Positions 50,701-59,329 of a stretch of 64,000 nt of DNA are shown here, in pieces (positions within the stretch are counted from its first letter, which is position 1; each line of letters begins with the position of its first letter). A model generated the notes under the pieces. It did no database searches, had not been told where the DNA came from, and saw only the letters and a list, made by a program, of their open reading frames with translations. Location: the NCBI GenBank assembly GCA_911728435.2, contig OU452205.1, forward strand, positions 13,460,260-13,524,259, read 5' to 3'. Source of the DNA: Apoderus coryli (taxonomy: Eukaryota > Arthropoda > Insecta > Coleoptera > Attelabidae). The position numbers and the translations under genes were made by a program.

Positions 50701-51863
50701 TAAAATCATCTTCCTCTGAATTTTTGTGAGTTCGAAAAACTTTTTCTGAGCAGCCATTATTGGTGTAGCCTAACAAAAAAAATTAACGGTTTGAAATTAG
50801 TACGGAACAAACACTCACACTTATAAAATTAATCGTTAAAATTGTACTCAAAAGCAAAATTAGCTGTATATTCAAACTACTACACTGGGGTACCCGCTAA
50901 CCCCAAATAACAGAAGAAACACTGTGTCTATCGCAATTGTCTTACGCGAACTGACTTGCCGCGTACTGAAACTATAGTGAGTCTCCAGCGGTCGTTGCCG
51001 ACCCACTTCCACAAGTGTCCTGCATATAGCATTCCGGGGTTAACTAACTCAGATAACAATATAAATACGTCTGAACAGTCAAATTTCTAAAGGATCAACA
51101 TAGAAAACATAAGGCACATAAGTACTTCCAATCAAGATAGTCATATGAAGAAAATGCTCGACTATTTAGCAACAATAAGCTAAAGCAAAACGAAAAAGAA
51201 AAGAACTCGAACCTGATATCACACAGAACCAACCTAACGCTAAACGGCATGGACCTACTCATTACAATATTATTTTATTTTTATTTTGTTCATTTGCCTT
51301 AATAAAGTATTTTTTTCAATATCTCAACATCGTTTTATTGATTATTAATACCCAAATCGTGTTAAAATCCGTTAGCGTTAGCATCTTTAAATGGATATAT
51401 CCACTACAAACGCTTACTGGTTTCAACGCGCTAGTGTCCAAATCTCTTAGTATTTGTAAATGTAGTGTTTTGCCAAAACCTCACAGATTTCATCTCACGA
51501 GTATATTAAGAAATTATATTTGGAGAGTACCTCTTCCTTGATGAAAACTAATTACCTAACTGTAATCATCAATTTAATAACAAATAGGTAACGGAAATGT
51601 CGAGGGAAATGTAGTTGGGAATGAATAATAAAATCAGGGACCTACCTCCTGTACATTCATCAGTTAAAGAAAAGTTAAGATTAGATTTGCATTGTGCCAA
51701 TTTGGTAACTCCTTCCTCATCCTGCTTAGACACAATCCAATCCTCTAAAACAAGCAGATTATATTATATAGACAGTTTCAATCCAATCTTACCACGTCGC
51801 ATTAATATTTCAATAGTCTGTTAAAAGAATATAAAATTACTTACCATTAGAACCTTGAAACAT
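35787..51863 (-). CDS. stn1: STN1-like OB-fold protein (CST complex subunit)
   Basis: STN1 binds single-stranded telomeric DNA with CTC1 and TEN1 and supports telomere C-strand synthesis. Minus-strand exons: 51863-51845 (MFQGSN), 47459-47220, 40624-40422 and 35912-35787 (stop). They join in frame to 196 codons including stop, with canonical GT/AG sites. After an acidic linker (TDDQDTDDDEPGF) the OB fold reads LIRNVLNFEKCEGFYYN, GRIETAMVCGTVTGI, YLFRVDDSTSSLTCIINRN. This parallels human STN1 LYIRDILDM...PIKQVDVLGTVIGV...YGVDDSTGVINCICWK. The last exon (SIVGQV, then KMAGKLNDYNEQMYLFVDKIE) matches the following strand-helix block. The protein ends there and lacks the winged-helix C-terminal domain of vertebrate STN1. 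The link of exon 1 to the rest is inferred from phase; the identity of the last three exons is firmer. Confidence 0.8.
36000..36300. repeat. Short TIR element remnants
   Basis: TACAGGGTGTTCTACCGGG at about 35996 and GGAACCAAAT repeated at 36013 and 36077 mark overlapping short-element ends. Similar wording (ACCGGGAAGGGATTCGATCG) occurs at about 9575, and related text at 61620-61720. It is non-coding. Confidence 0.4.
36710..37260 (+). mobile_element. Jockey/CR1-like LINE fragment, heavily decayed
   Basis: It encodes an RT stretch: KLERIGVLAWLQSFLSGRTQ, then in other frames GPLLFNLFINDI and RLFVDDDLKCY, then SLNISKCCSVNFN and VNDLGVYLD. These are in the normal RT block order (GPLLF, F-DD, LNxxKC, LGVxLD). 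Similar to the 15.7-17.5 kb LINE, but on the plus strand. It lies in the last STN1 intron, antisense to it. Confidence 0.7.
37600..38640 (+). pseudogene. Degenerate DUF4817-type mariner-like transposase
   Basis: Blocks in order: EEYANMLYIYGFCDRNGRAA (N-terminal DUF4817-like), LRRLKKHR-type HTH, VQRLEPE, MFTNEKQF (catalytic FTDEAxF with D changed to N), then WYAVFDDHLIGPHVLPNRLQ. Next come a frame-shifted FQHDG block, IGRGGPIQWPPRCSDLNVMDYFLWG (third catalytic region) and NEEQF. At least three frameshifts and stops make it inactive. Its order and wording match the intact insect family closely, so the assignment is secure at family level. Confidence 0.8.
38800..40421. other. STN1 intron, no gene seen
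   Basis: AT-rich. It contains a solitary GCAGGGTGTTGTTTATGAG end at about 38810. Short open frames at 38900-39160 and 40162-40368 show no recognised domain. Confidence 0.5.
41425..41607 (+). repeat. Direct repeat, left copy (partner at 43350-43525)
   Basis: GAGTAGAACTTATGGAAATA, CCTCCTAACATCATCGCCGG and TTATTTTTTCATGTTCTGC recur in the same order and orientation at 43350-43525, about 1.9 kb away. The pair flanks a LINE fragment. It could be solo-LTR-like or a SINE/MITE pair; no terminal motif decides. Confidence 0.6.
42000..43060 (-). mobile_element. Non-LTR retrotransposon 3' part, RT remnant
   Basis: Minus-strand frame 42778-42485 starts with the catalytic block MDDLKLYSVVTG and continues LQRDLEAVERFCLDSDP and LNISKCKCVTFHR. 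Just upstream on that strand PQGSILGPLLFTLFINN can be read across a frameshift. Towards 42000 an AATAAAGGTCTT and a T-run on the plus strand fit the 3' poly(A) end. YADD is changed to WMDD here. It sits within an STN1 intron. Confidence 0.75.
43350..43525 (+). repeat. Direct repeat, right copy (partner at 41425-41607)
   Basis: Matches the left copy over most of its length with scattered substitutions and small indels, including the GC-rich CATCATCGCCGGGGG core. Confidence 0.6.
43876..47130 (+). mobile_element. Degenerate DUF7869-type transposon
   Basis: A plus-strand relic. It starts MSDIELEQSTNKKRTRKRR with DESYTNYKN (43876-44079), typical of the basic N-terminus of these proteins. Then VQVCKDTFCGLYGISKERAK and FYKLDVSQL (45060-45170) and KPSEIIAVSEHISMFPTKQTYYG-like text in pieces (45200-45265). 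Later come LDYMQNLQLPQCP (46705-46740), then EVHLFCDNCPGLNKNH and FFPNRGHSF (46799-46987), the hallmark block of DUF7869. The frame is broken many times and other insertions separate the parts. The catalytic chemistry of this family is not something I can state. Confidence 0.65.
45917..46051 (+). repeat. Local tandem duplication, 72 bp period
   Basis: The block GAAAACGTATTGGATAAA ... AAATTGATGACAAAGG ... GGGACTTCATTAG (45917-45979) is repeated at 45989-46051 with about three substitutions. It encodes a Tc1/DDE-like segment (TIYRVIRERNVIKKE just upstream), so it duplicates part of a transposon relic. Confidence 0.7.
47874..47983 (-). CDS. Possible alternative exon, basic peptide
   Basis: On the minus strand TTTGTATTCAG precedes and GTGAGT follows an open 110 nt segment encoding LSICHHSGSKN, then EAKRKVSGKQYKRYNRKDKY. 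The phase into it (1) fits the first STN1 exon or the exon at 51646-51744, but it exits in phase 0. It cannot join the 47459-47220 exon and would have to join the last exon or an unseen one. No homologue is recognised. It may be an alternative exon or a chance frame. Confidence 0.3.
48733..51039 (-). mobile_element. piggyBac-like transposon interrupted by an RTE LINE
   Basis: The ends are inverted: ACCCTGGAATGCTA at 48733 and the complement of CCCCGGAATGCTATA ending at 51039. Each is next to TTAA-like sites (TTGA 48729-48732, TTAA 51040-51043). The minus strand encodes an acidic N-terminus (50776-50549, EDDFREEPEEDEIRDFE). The DDE part follows: EITIDVQLVDFRGRCS, then HGIKIVMTCDAKTAF and VGTMRKNK (about 50060-49830). 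Near the far end is the cysteine-rich tail CTLCPAREDRKSR, then CAVCKKFICLQ (49020-48950). Frameshifts are present and the part between the DDE core and the tail is replaced by the LINE. Each end also carries a subterminal near-palindrome, GGGGTACGGGCGTACCCC (about 48778) and GGGGTACCCGCTAACCCC (about 50887). It lies in the first STN1 intron, same strand. Confidence 0.85.
49155..49745 (-). mobile_element. RTE-like LINE fragment inserted in the piggyBac element
   Basis: Minus-strand frames give PCGFRPNRGTADMVFSARQL, then LNGCPQILRLLHDHM, SSGPGEPFPITTGMKQG and TSVIEPQYVHDNVILADTEE, where the YADD motif is changed to YVHD. They follow the 31345-32660 copy closely. Frameshifts and the lost catalytic Asp make it dead. 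Its borders fall within the piggyBac coding region, so it arrived later. Confidence 0.8.
51646..51744 (-). CDS. Candidate alternative STN1 exon, partial duplicate of the 47459 exon start
   Basis: A 99 nt open segment on the minus strand between TTGTTTTAG and GTAGGT, phase 1 in and phase 1 out. It encodes EDWIVSKQDEEGV, then TKLAQCKSNLNFSLTDECTG. Its first 12 nt (AGGATTGGATTG) are identical to the first 12 nt of the exon at 47459, and both carry TGGCACAA(A)TGCAA further on. It can be included between exon 1 and the 47459 exon without breaking the frame (228 residues), or act as an exclusive alternative. Whether it is used is not visible. Confidence 0.5.
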
Positions 51864-52680
51864 TTTGTCTAATAGTCGTATAATTCACAGATTACGGAAT
51901 TTTATTTCATAATTAATTTGAAGATTTGTTTCATTTTTATTTTAACGTTTTAACGGTTCAAATAGTAAATATTGTATATTGTCGTTTTCCGTTTTGTTTC
52001 TAACTTCAGCCCAACCCAACTGATGTCAGTCACATAATCACTTTCGACTCACCTCACTTCCATTGATGTAAAAGGACCTACAAATTTGTTAAAATCATAG
52101 ATAAATAATGTTTATATACTGTAATAGATGGGACACTCCAAGGCGCAGTAACTAAATAAAATAGGTTGCCTCGATTGATCTTGACCTACCACAAGGAATT
52201 ACGTCACCGGCGACCGGCTTGCGTTATCACGGCATTATTTACAGTTATAAACATTTATCTACTATTTATCTACCTAGTACTGATTCAGGCATGTAGGGAT
52301 TTACAAAATATTTTTTTATCTCTAAACTGTTTGACAAACTAAAATTAAAGTAAATAGAAATAGTTTCTAAATAAATTGAACTATTTACGAGGGTTACAAA
52401 AAATATGGGTAGATAAGTTATTGTGACTAAGCTTTTAAACACCCTGTAATTCTAGAAATTGGAGTTTCTTCAATAAAAAACTGTAGTTTATTGGTGCAAA
52501 CGTGTATCTAAAAAATAAATAAAATCTATCAAATTTTGTTCGATTTATTTGAAAAAACGTAGAAAAATATTCACTTTTAAAGCCCTCTAGCGCACAAACC
52601 AAGCAATATTGTATATAGATAAGTTGACCTAAATCATAATATTTTCGGCCATGGAATTTGTGCCATTCCGTTGTACACAT

Positions 52681-52896
52681 CATTTCCGGACACCCTGTAT
52701 ATCTATACAAAAAGCTTGCTTTTTGGTACTGATGACAAGCAAATATGTCAAATTAATCCGCTATTTGCTTAAGTTATTTGACCAGAATTAACTTAAGCAA
52801 ATAGCGGAATAATACGACATATTTGCTTGTCATCAGTACTAAAAAACAAGTTTTTTTTGTATAGGGCTCAGATATACAGGGTGTCCGGAAATTACG
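52681..52896. repeat. Long hairpin flanked by outward CAGGGTGTCCGG ends
   Basis: Arms of about 75 bp (ATACAAAAAGCTTGC, then ACTGATGACAAGCAAATATG, then CGCTATTTGCTTAAGTTA, and their complements) face each other across a short centre near 52783. On both sides lies TTTCCGGACACCCTGTATA or its complement, so mariner-like MITE ends point away from the hairpin. It is non-coding. Confidence 0.75.
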
Positions 52897-53419
52897 TTTA
52901 CAACGGAATAGCACAAATTTTATGAAAAATGTATATAAACTTTCTTTCCTATTTAATTTGCACCCCTTAAGACGATACACCACTGTCACTGGTGGAATTG
53001 GTTTTGTTTCATAGAATAAATATCGAATGTGTCATATGGTTGCGTATATATTAAATTCGGTACAATTTATAATTTTGGTACAGCTTTTAACAGCACAGCA
53101 TGCCATAACTACCCCTACATTTAACACTAATTAACGGATATCCTTTTTTCTGTAAACTACGTAATAAACTAAACACTAACGGCACTAATAAAACCCCGAA
53201 TATCTAAAATAAGTCCACACAATTAAGAAGTAGCAGCAAAACTCGGTTTTAGTCATTGAGGTGGGAGGAGACGCTCTACCGTTATCAAAAGCGGGTGCAG
53301 GTAGGCCATATTGGTATGCGACCTCTGTCATTTGACGTGCTTTCAATATGATAGTATTATTTACGAGTATTTTACAAGCTTTTCGATGTTTTTTGGCAAT
53401 TATTTAACAATATACTATA

Positions 53420-53496
53420 ATGGTGTCCTATACTGTGCGTAGTTGCAGTAGTAGAAGTGAAATCGACAAGAAAATATCAAGTAAAACGTTTCATAG
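53420..53496 (+). CDS. Possible THAP-domain first exon (partial)
   Basis: ATG at 53420 opens MVSYTVRSCSSRSEIDKK, then ISSKTFHR, followed directly by a GTATGT donor in phase 2. THAP zinc fingers typically start MVxxCxxxxCxxRS and reach a FHxFP step; here the first cysteine reads Thr. No second exon was found. It could be the first exon of a THAP gene or a transposon-derived relic. Confidence 0.3.
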
Positions 53497-54184
53497 GTAT
53501 GTATTAAATATTGTAAACATTGTACATGGACGTATTCAGGGTTTATATGTAGGCGACTAAATACGTTAATACCAGGATGTATTATTTAAGTAAAAATTAA
53601 GTAGATAAGTCACTTAGCAAACGGCAACATTTAAATAAAATTGTTTTGTTTAAGGGGTATGAATATATAATTTATAAAGTATTAACGTCTTTTATTCCTG
53701 TATTTTGGTATCAAATATCAATAATTACCTACATTTCAAGTGTTTTGTACACTGCTGAACATTTCAAATTAAACTATAAACCCAAGCTGTAAATTAAAAA
53801 ACAAAAACGTCAACAAAAATAGCCAGTGCGGCTCTGGAGAATCCGCCATATTGGTATGCGATTACGCCCCACCCATTGCATCCGTTTGCGTACAATGTAT
53901 AATAATGCTTATCGCGGCTCCTTATATCTCAATGGTTTTAGTCAAAGGCACTCACATGAAACATAACCACACCAACTTTGGCAGTGTTTTGATTTTTTGA
54001 CCTTTGTGACTAGAAAATGGCGGACGCATAGTGTCGTCGGAAAAGTTGTTGCGCATTCGTCGAGGCTCTGCACGCTCTCTACGCGCCATCAAGTACTGGA
54101 CTACCGTGATCGCACTGAATGGTGTTTGAACATGTGGGTATCTTCCGCCCCTTTATTACGAGTTATCTAACAAAAAAATATACT

Positions 54185-54485
54185 TAATTTGAGAATTGCT
54201 TGTTACATAAAGCACAGAATAAGTAACTTGTTGGTTATTCTGTGCATAAAGTAACAACAAGTTAGTTATGTTGGAAATTTGGTTCACACCACCATGCATT
54301 CACCAGATGGGCCGTTTCATTGATCCACAAGGCATCAGTGGAAATCGGCAGGCAGTGCGACCCACATAACACTGTGTTATGTAGTGTGACCCAAATTTCC
54401 AACATTTACGAAGAGCTTATATTAGCAAGAGATGAAAGGCAACAAGATGTTTTTGGCGACATCTAGTGTGAGCAGGCAACATGCA
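54185..54485. repeat. Dispersed repeat, related copy at 33580-33825
   Basis: It contains TGTTGGAAATTTGG and, 90 bp on, its complement CCAAATTTCCAACA. AAGAGCTTATATTAGCA and GATGTTTTTGGCGACATC, then TAGTGTGAGCAGGCAA, follow. Parts are inverted relative to the 33.6 kb copy. Confidence 0.6.
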
Positions 54486-54833
54486 CAAATATACTTAAAT
54501 TTGACAAATCGACAATATAGTATAACGTGATTAACCTAACGTTAATGTGATACAAGTAACGTGTTCCGCTATAAGAAAATAACATTGAAACGTTATTCTA
54601 AACCATGTGCGTATGCTCATAAGAACATGAAAGATAATTACGTGAGAAATAGTTTCTATTAGCGAGTTCTGTTAATACTTAATATTGACATGAAACGAAA
54701 TGCCAAAGCACTTTGCAATTTGAGCATTTATTTATAAATTTATGGTACAAATCATCTAAGTCGATGAAAAATTTGTGTGTCGATTGTTCGTGACGAAGAA
54801 CGATGTTTTAGGCGTATCGAAATTATAAAATTT

Positions 54834-55653
54834 AGCTTCGCTCGCGGCAACGATTCTGAACTGTTTCTGAACTGAATCGTAACATCACAAAACTGGTTTA
54901 AAGCGCAGACGCGGTTCGGAACGCATTCATAACCTTGACTCACCGCGAACGCAAAATGAACCAAACTAGAATCACATGGCATAGCTGGTTTATTTTTGTT
55001 TTAAGTTGTATGTTCTGTTGTTGTGGTGCAACTATTGCGGTAATAAAAAGTTAGACATTTGAAGACATTTTATTTATATTTTTGATTTTTATGTTGACGT
55101 GGTCAATCTGTACTCACTGTTCAGTCCAGTTCAGTCAAATATCATCCCTATTATAAAGATATACTTTAGTGATGAAGAATATCGTGAACATTTAAACGAC
55201 AGAAGAGCTTGCAGCACATTTTAATTTTTAATAACATTTTAATAAAGTAATGGAAACAAGAAACGTTATCTAATTGGTAACTTATTTTATTTCTGTTGTT
55301 TTCAATTTTATCAGGGCGCCACTAAATACTTAATATCAAAAAAAATGTAAATAAAACCTTAAAAATAACAAGTACAAAACATTTCTGTTTTTATTTATAA
55401 TACTCAGAACCTTTATACTTTATACCTTAAAAAATAACATCCTTCCTCTTCCATTCTACTCTTTCTTGGTAGTTACTCGAACGGGCTAAAATATATATAA
55501 AATGATAAAACATATAAACAATAAACAAATAGGACCAGTAAATAATTGCAAATTGCATCTATTACTAGTAGTTTTTTTACAGCGAACGCAGAAGAGCCAA
55601 CTGCGCATGCGTAGAAAACTAGAACCAGTTCAGTTGTCTCCGCGAACGAAGCT
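54834..55653. mobile_element. TIR DNA element (longer relative of the 34563 MITE)
   Basis: It begins AGCTTCGCTCGCGGC and ends CCGCGAACGAAGCT, inverted relatives. About 130 bp at the left end and 110 bp at the right end match the two halves of the 34563-34845 MITE, while the middle is extra. No transposase is visible in the middle. A clean target duplication could not be made out. Confidence 0.65.
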
Positions 55654-55914
55654 ATTATTCTATGAAAATTATGCACGATCACGACTCACGTTCTCGAGTC
55701 TTCCATTGACATTTTTGACTTAAGATAAGGAAATTAGAAAAAGGAAAGACCAAAGTCGAAAACCTCGTGTCTGTGAGCAGTGATAACCTATTTTAAAAGC
55801 CGTATCTAGTGAATCTTCTAGAAAATCCATAAAAATTGGGCTGAATATCAGTGCTTGGAAAATTTTCGTTTAGTATTATCAGTTACCATAATAACGCATT
55901 TATAAACTCTCACA

Positions 55915-58900
55915 ATGGTAAGTAGTATAAATGTACTTACTAGATATTTTGTAATAATTATATTTTTGTGCCATTATAATATAATGGCACCAGTATTGAA
56001 TACACATTTTATGTGCATTCAATACTGGGTCAAAAAAATACGATACTAATCTCTCTTAATTGCACTTTCTTTTTCAGTCGGCAAATGCACTAAAACGTTT
56101 AGTTCCATTATTTGATCGTGTACTAATAAAAAAAGCTGAAGCATTATCGAAAACGAAAGGTGGTATTGTGATACCCGAGAAGGCCCAGGGAAAAATCCTC
56201 CACGGTACAGTAGTTGCTGTAGGACCCGGCATGAGAAAAGATGTAAGCAATAATTTTGAATCTATTTTTGTAATTGTACTACTAGGTAGGCAGGTTCAAA
56301 ATTAGTGGGTCTGCACCGGACCCTTCACTGCGAGCACCGAGGGTGAGCTTTCTTTTCCACTTGCTGGTAGAAGGGTTACTTCACCAAATATTGCGAATCT
56401 AGTTCTAGCTACCGTCGGGCAAGAACTTGTCCGCCATGTCATCATCTTTCAATAATTGTACTATTTGTAGAAAGTTGTAAGGTACAGCGCATAAACTAAA
56501 CAGCAATACTTGTATGAAGCATACCATATTTCTCTGTAGATTCGACTGCTATAAAGGCCCGTGTGCCAATGTCTTCCAGTTAGAGAAGTCAAAGGGGGGG
56601 CATTTGTAGTGCTATTACTGCGGCGCTTGTTTTATGTTTTTCTGTGTCAAATATGACCTTGAAATTTTTTTTCGGCAGAGTTTTACGTGCAGGCTTTATT
56701 ACTGTTAGGTTTACTAATTTTACCAGCGGTGCTTTTTTGTATTTTCTCTTATTCAAATACTGTCCAAATCTTTCTTGATTTTTCCCTGCAGTCCTTAATT
56801 TTGCCTTTTAAGTTTTTTTTAATATTAGATTTTTCTTGACACAATCTCCCCTTTTGCGATTTTTTTTCCTATAATTAACCGGCTGTGTATTTCATGAAGG
56901 ACTAGCGTAGGCCTAGGTGTCAATTTTTTTGAAAATCGAGGAATAGAACAATTGAGATAATTGAGGTAAGCGTTGCTTCATCTTTCTGTTCTACTCCCCA
57001 GTTCTCAAAAATTGACACACTCGGTGTATGCGTACCTCTCCCTTTTGTTTTTGTCAAACAACAACCGTCGCCGATGGTCCATCGGGAATTCATCTTTCTC
57101 ATGAACACACACCAACAAATAAAATACGACGTTTCTTTCGTGTTATCTCTCCTCCACTTTTGCTTAATTTGGTTCGAAAGAATGATACGTCGGCGTTGTC
57201 TTTTATGTTTATTTATAAAAACCGATACAGGTAAATAAACCCAATTAACAATTACACTGTTTTGTTTAACGTAATCTAATCTAAATACTAAACGGAAACA
57301 AAAACTAATTAAAAAGTACCTTACATAATAATACTCAATATATTATGCGTACATATATGAGTTACTTAACATGGTATTCACATAACACAATTCTTCAAAT
57401 TTGACATATTTGCCTGTTCATTAATCCTGACTTTAACCATATTATTTTACGTTGTCCCTTTTGTATTTCGTCAAAGCTGGGATACTAAGTTAAGGACTTA
57501 AAATGACTAAGTATTTAGAGTCTAAATTTTTTATACGTAGCTCCATAGATATCACAGATTTCTTGACGTGAGTTGTAGTTTCTCATTATCATTTAAAAGT
57601 TAATTCGGGTTGCGTTTATTTTAATTTAGGTACTTATTAAGTACGATTTTTTCACAGTTCACAAAATACCTTTCAAATTTTGTACATTCATTAAGGTGAA
57701 AAGTATTAAGTTCGACACTCAGTTCGATTCTATAGTAATTAATCAAAATAAATTACCACACTGACGCCGATTCGCTAGTGATGTCAATCTGATTCGTGCA
57801 AGCCGCTGTTCCGGTGAAATTTTGGCGACCCTGCTTTGTAAACGTTCCATCATTTAGATGCCTTTGATATAATAGGGACTCCATATTCAAGGATGGGACG
57901 TATGCGGGATTTCTATAACTTCAATATCATCTGCAATGAGTGGTCAATAAATGCTTTTTGTATTAAATACACCATCAAATTAGCTCGTTTCACTAGTTTA
58001 GCCACATTTCAAGTCCTCAGAAATAATCACACCCAGTTGAAAGCAGACATCAAAACTCTGATCCCTGCCTTCACAACAATGTGTTATTTGTGATAAGGCT
58101 GATGATGGAGTTAAAACTCCGAAACATGTATCGAATCTTTAAGCCATATTCCCCACTTCGCGTCCTGTTTTCAAGCTCAGCCAATACAGTAGGCAAGACG
58201 TTGGACCCTTGTTTGATCGTACTTTTTCAGAGGGTAACTCTTTTTTAATATTGCTTCTGCTTCTGTGGAGAAATAATTATTTTGTGGCAAAAACTATTGC
58301 TTGTACTGAAACCAACTCTCTACCCGATCGATTCTGGGTGTAGTATTTATATGTGGGGAATTTGGTGCGGCTCCTGTATCCTAAGTTCTTCACTCTAACA
58401 TTATTAAAAAAATTATCCTACCTATAGGCAATGCCAATCACATATTCCTAATGAGTAACATCTAATAAAAGATAATTCTCTTAATTAGCACTAAAATATG
58501 TAAACCCTTAAACATTATCAAGTTTTTGATGATTTGTTAAATCGTTAAGACTGGTCGTTTGGTTGCACTTTTTTTATTATAAGTTACAATTGCTTTCCTA
58601 TAAATTGATGTATTTAGTCCTCTGTCATATAGTTAACAAATTAAGGTTGAACTACAAAAAATACTACTAAATTATAGAAATTACAGCTTTTAAAATTGAA
58701 GACCATAAGTAGGAAACATGCTTAGTGTCAAAATAACAAAGTTATTGCAGAAAACCATTTTATTAACAATATATTTATAAATATAATAAATATAACTCCT
58801 GGATGTAAACGATTGTGCAAATTAATACACCCTGTACAAAAAGTCAAATTGAAATTCTTATTAACACCCTAATTACCTGAGAAAGCATAGTTACTTATTT

Positions 58901-59070
58901 GAATTGTATCTTTACTTAATTTTCAGGACGGTTCACATATTCCGATTTCGGTCAAAATTGGTGAACAAGTACTACTTCCTGAGTATGGGGGTACCAAAGT
59001 TGAATTAGAAGAAAACATTGAATATCATCTCTACCGTGAATCTGATATATTAGCGAAAGTTGATGCGTAA
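55915..59070 (+). CDS. Hsp10: 10 kDa mitochondrial chaperonin Hsp10 (Cpn10)
   Basis: The co-chaperonin forms a heptameric lid on Hsp60 in the mitochondrial matrix. Exons: 55915-55917 (ATG only), 56078-56242, 58927-59070. The joined protein has 103 residues, the usual size. It reads SANALKRLVPLFDRVL, then a TKGGIVIPEKAQGK mobile-loop region, VVAVGPG, then IGEQVLLPEYGGTKVEL and a YHLYRESDILAKVDA end. All sites are GT/AG (ATG|GTAAGT; TTTTTCAG|TCG; GAT|GTAAGC; TTTTCAG|GAC), in phase 0. No other in-frame ATG precedes the conserved part, since upstream of SANA in exon 2 is the acceptor; this fixes the lone-ATG exon as the start. The N-terminus suits the uncleaved import signal known for Cpn10. Confidence 0.96.
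56243..58926 (+). other. Hsp10 intron 2
   Basis: A 2.7 kb intron. It contains a decayed LINE fragment (57755-58080) and a CTGATGATGG...CCGAAACATG motif at about 58097. Otherwise no gene is supported. Confidence 0.6.
57755..58080 (-). pseudogene. LINE ORF2 C-terminal fragment
   Basis: The minus strand reads IRPILEYGV in one frame and WSPYYIKGI, MERLQSRVAK and RLTSLANRRQCG in the next. This is the order of the conserved RPILEYGxxVWxPxxxxDIxxLExVQRRxxK...LxSLxxRRxxGDL block downstream of LINE RTs. Only this block survives. Confidence 0.55.
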
Positions 59071-59323
59071 TAAAGTTAAGACTTTCGAATTAGTTATTTT
59101 TTATTTTTATACAATTGTGGAAATCTGATAAAGTTTGTAGTATGTGTTATGTCTCTACCTGTTGCAACATACTATGATGAAGTTTGTCAGGTCCGCAATT
59201 TGGTTTCCTTTAAATGTTAACTTAGTTTACATTAACATAAAGTGGGGAAAGACATTGTACTCTATTTAATAGTGATATACCTACTTGAATAAGTCAAAAT
59301 TGTTGTTATTAATTGTTTATAAT

Positions 59324-59329
59324 AATAAA
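59324..59329 (+). terminator. Probable Hsp10 polyadenylation signal
   Basis: AATAAA lies about 255 bp after the Hsp10 stop and is followed by a T-rich tract. It is the first well-placed hexamer in a T-rich context on this strand. Confidence 0.45.

Larger units (their letters stand above)
51864..55914. other. Intergenic region between the STN1 and Hsp10 starts
   Basis: A divergent promoter region swollen by repeats: the hairpin at 52681-52896, the THAP-like segment at 53420-53496, the repeat at 54185-54485 and the TIR element at 54834-55653. CCATATTGGTATGCGA occurs twice (about 53309 and 53849). Confidence 0.6.

Noticed and set aside
56920..57234. Overlapping frames in Hsp10 intron 2
   Set aside because: There is no homology and no splice context; both strands are open by chance.
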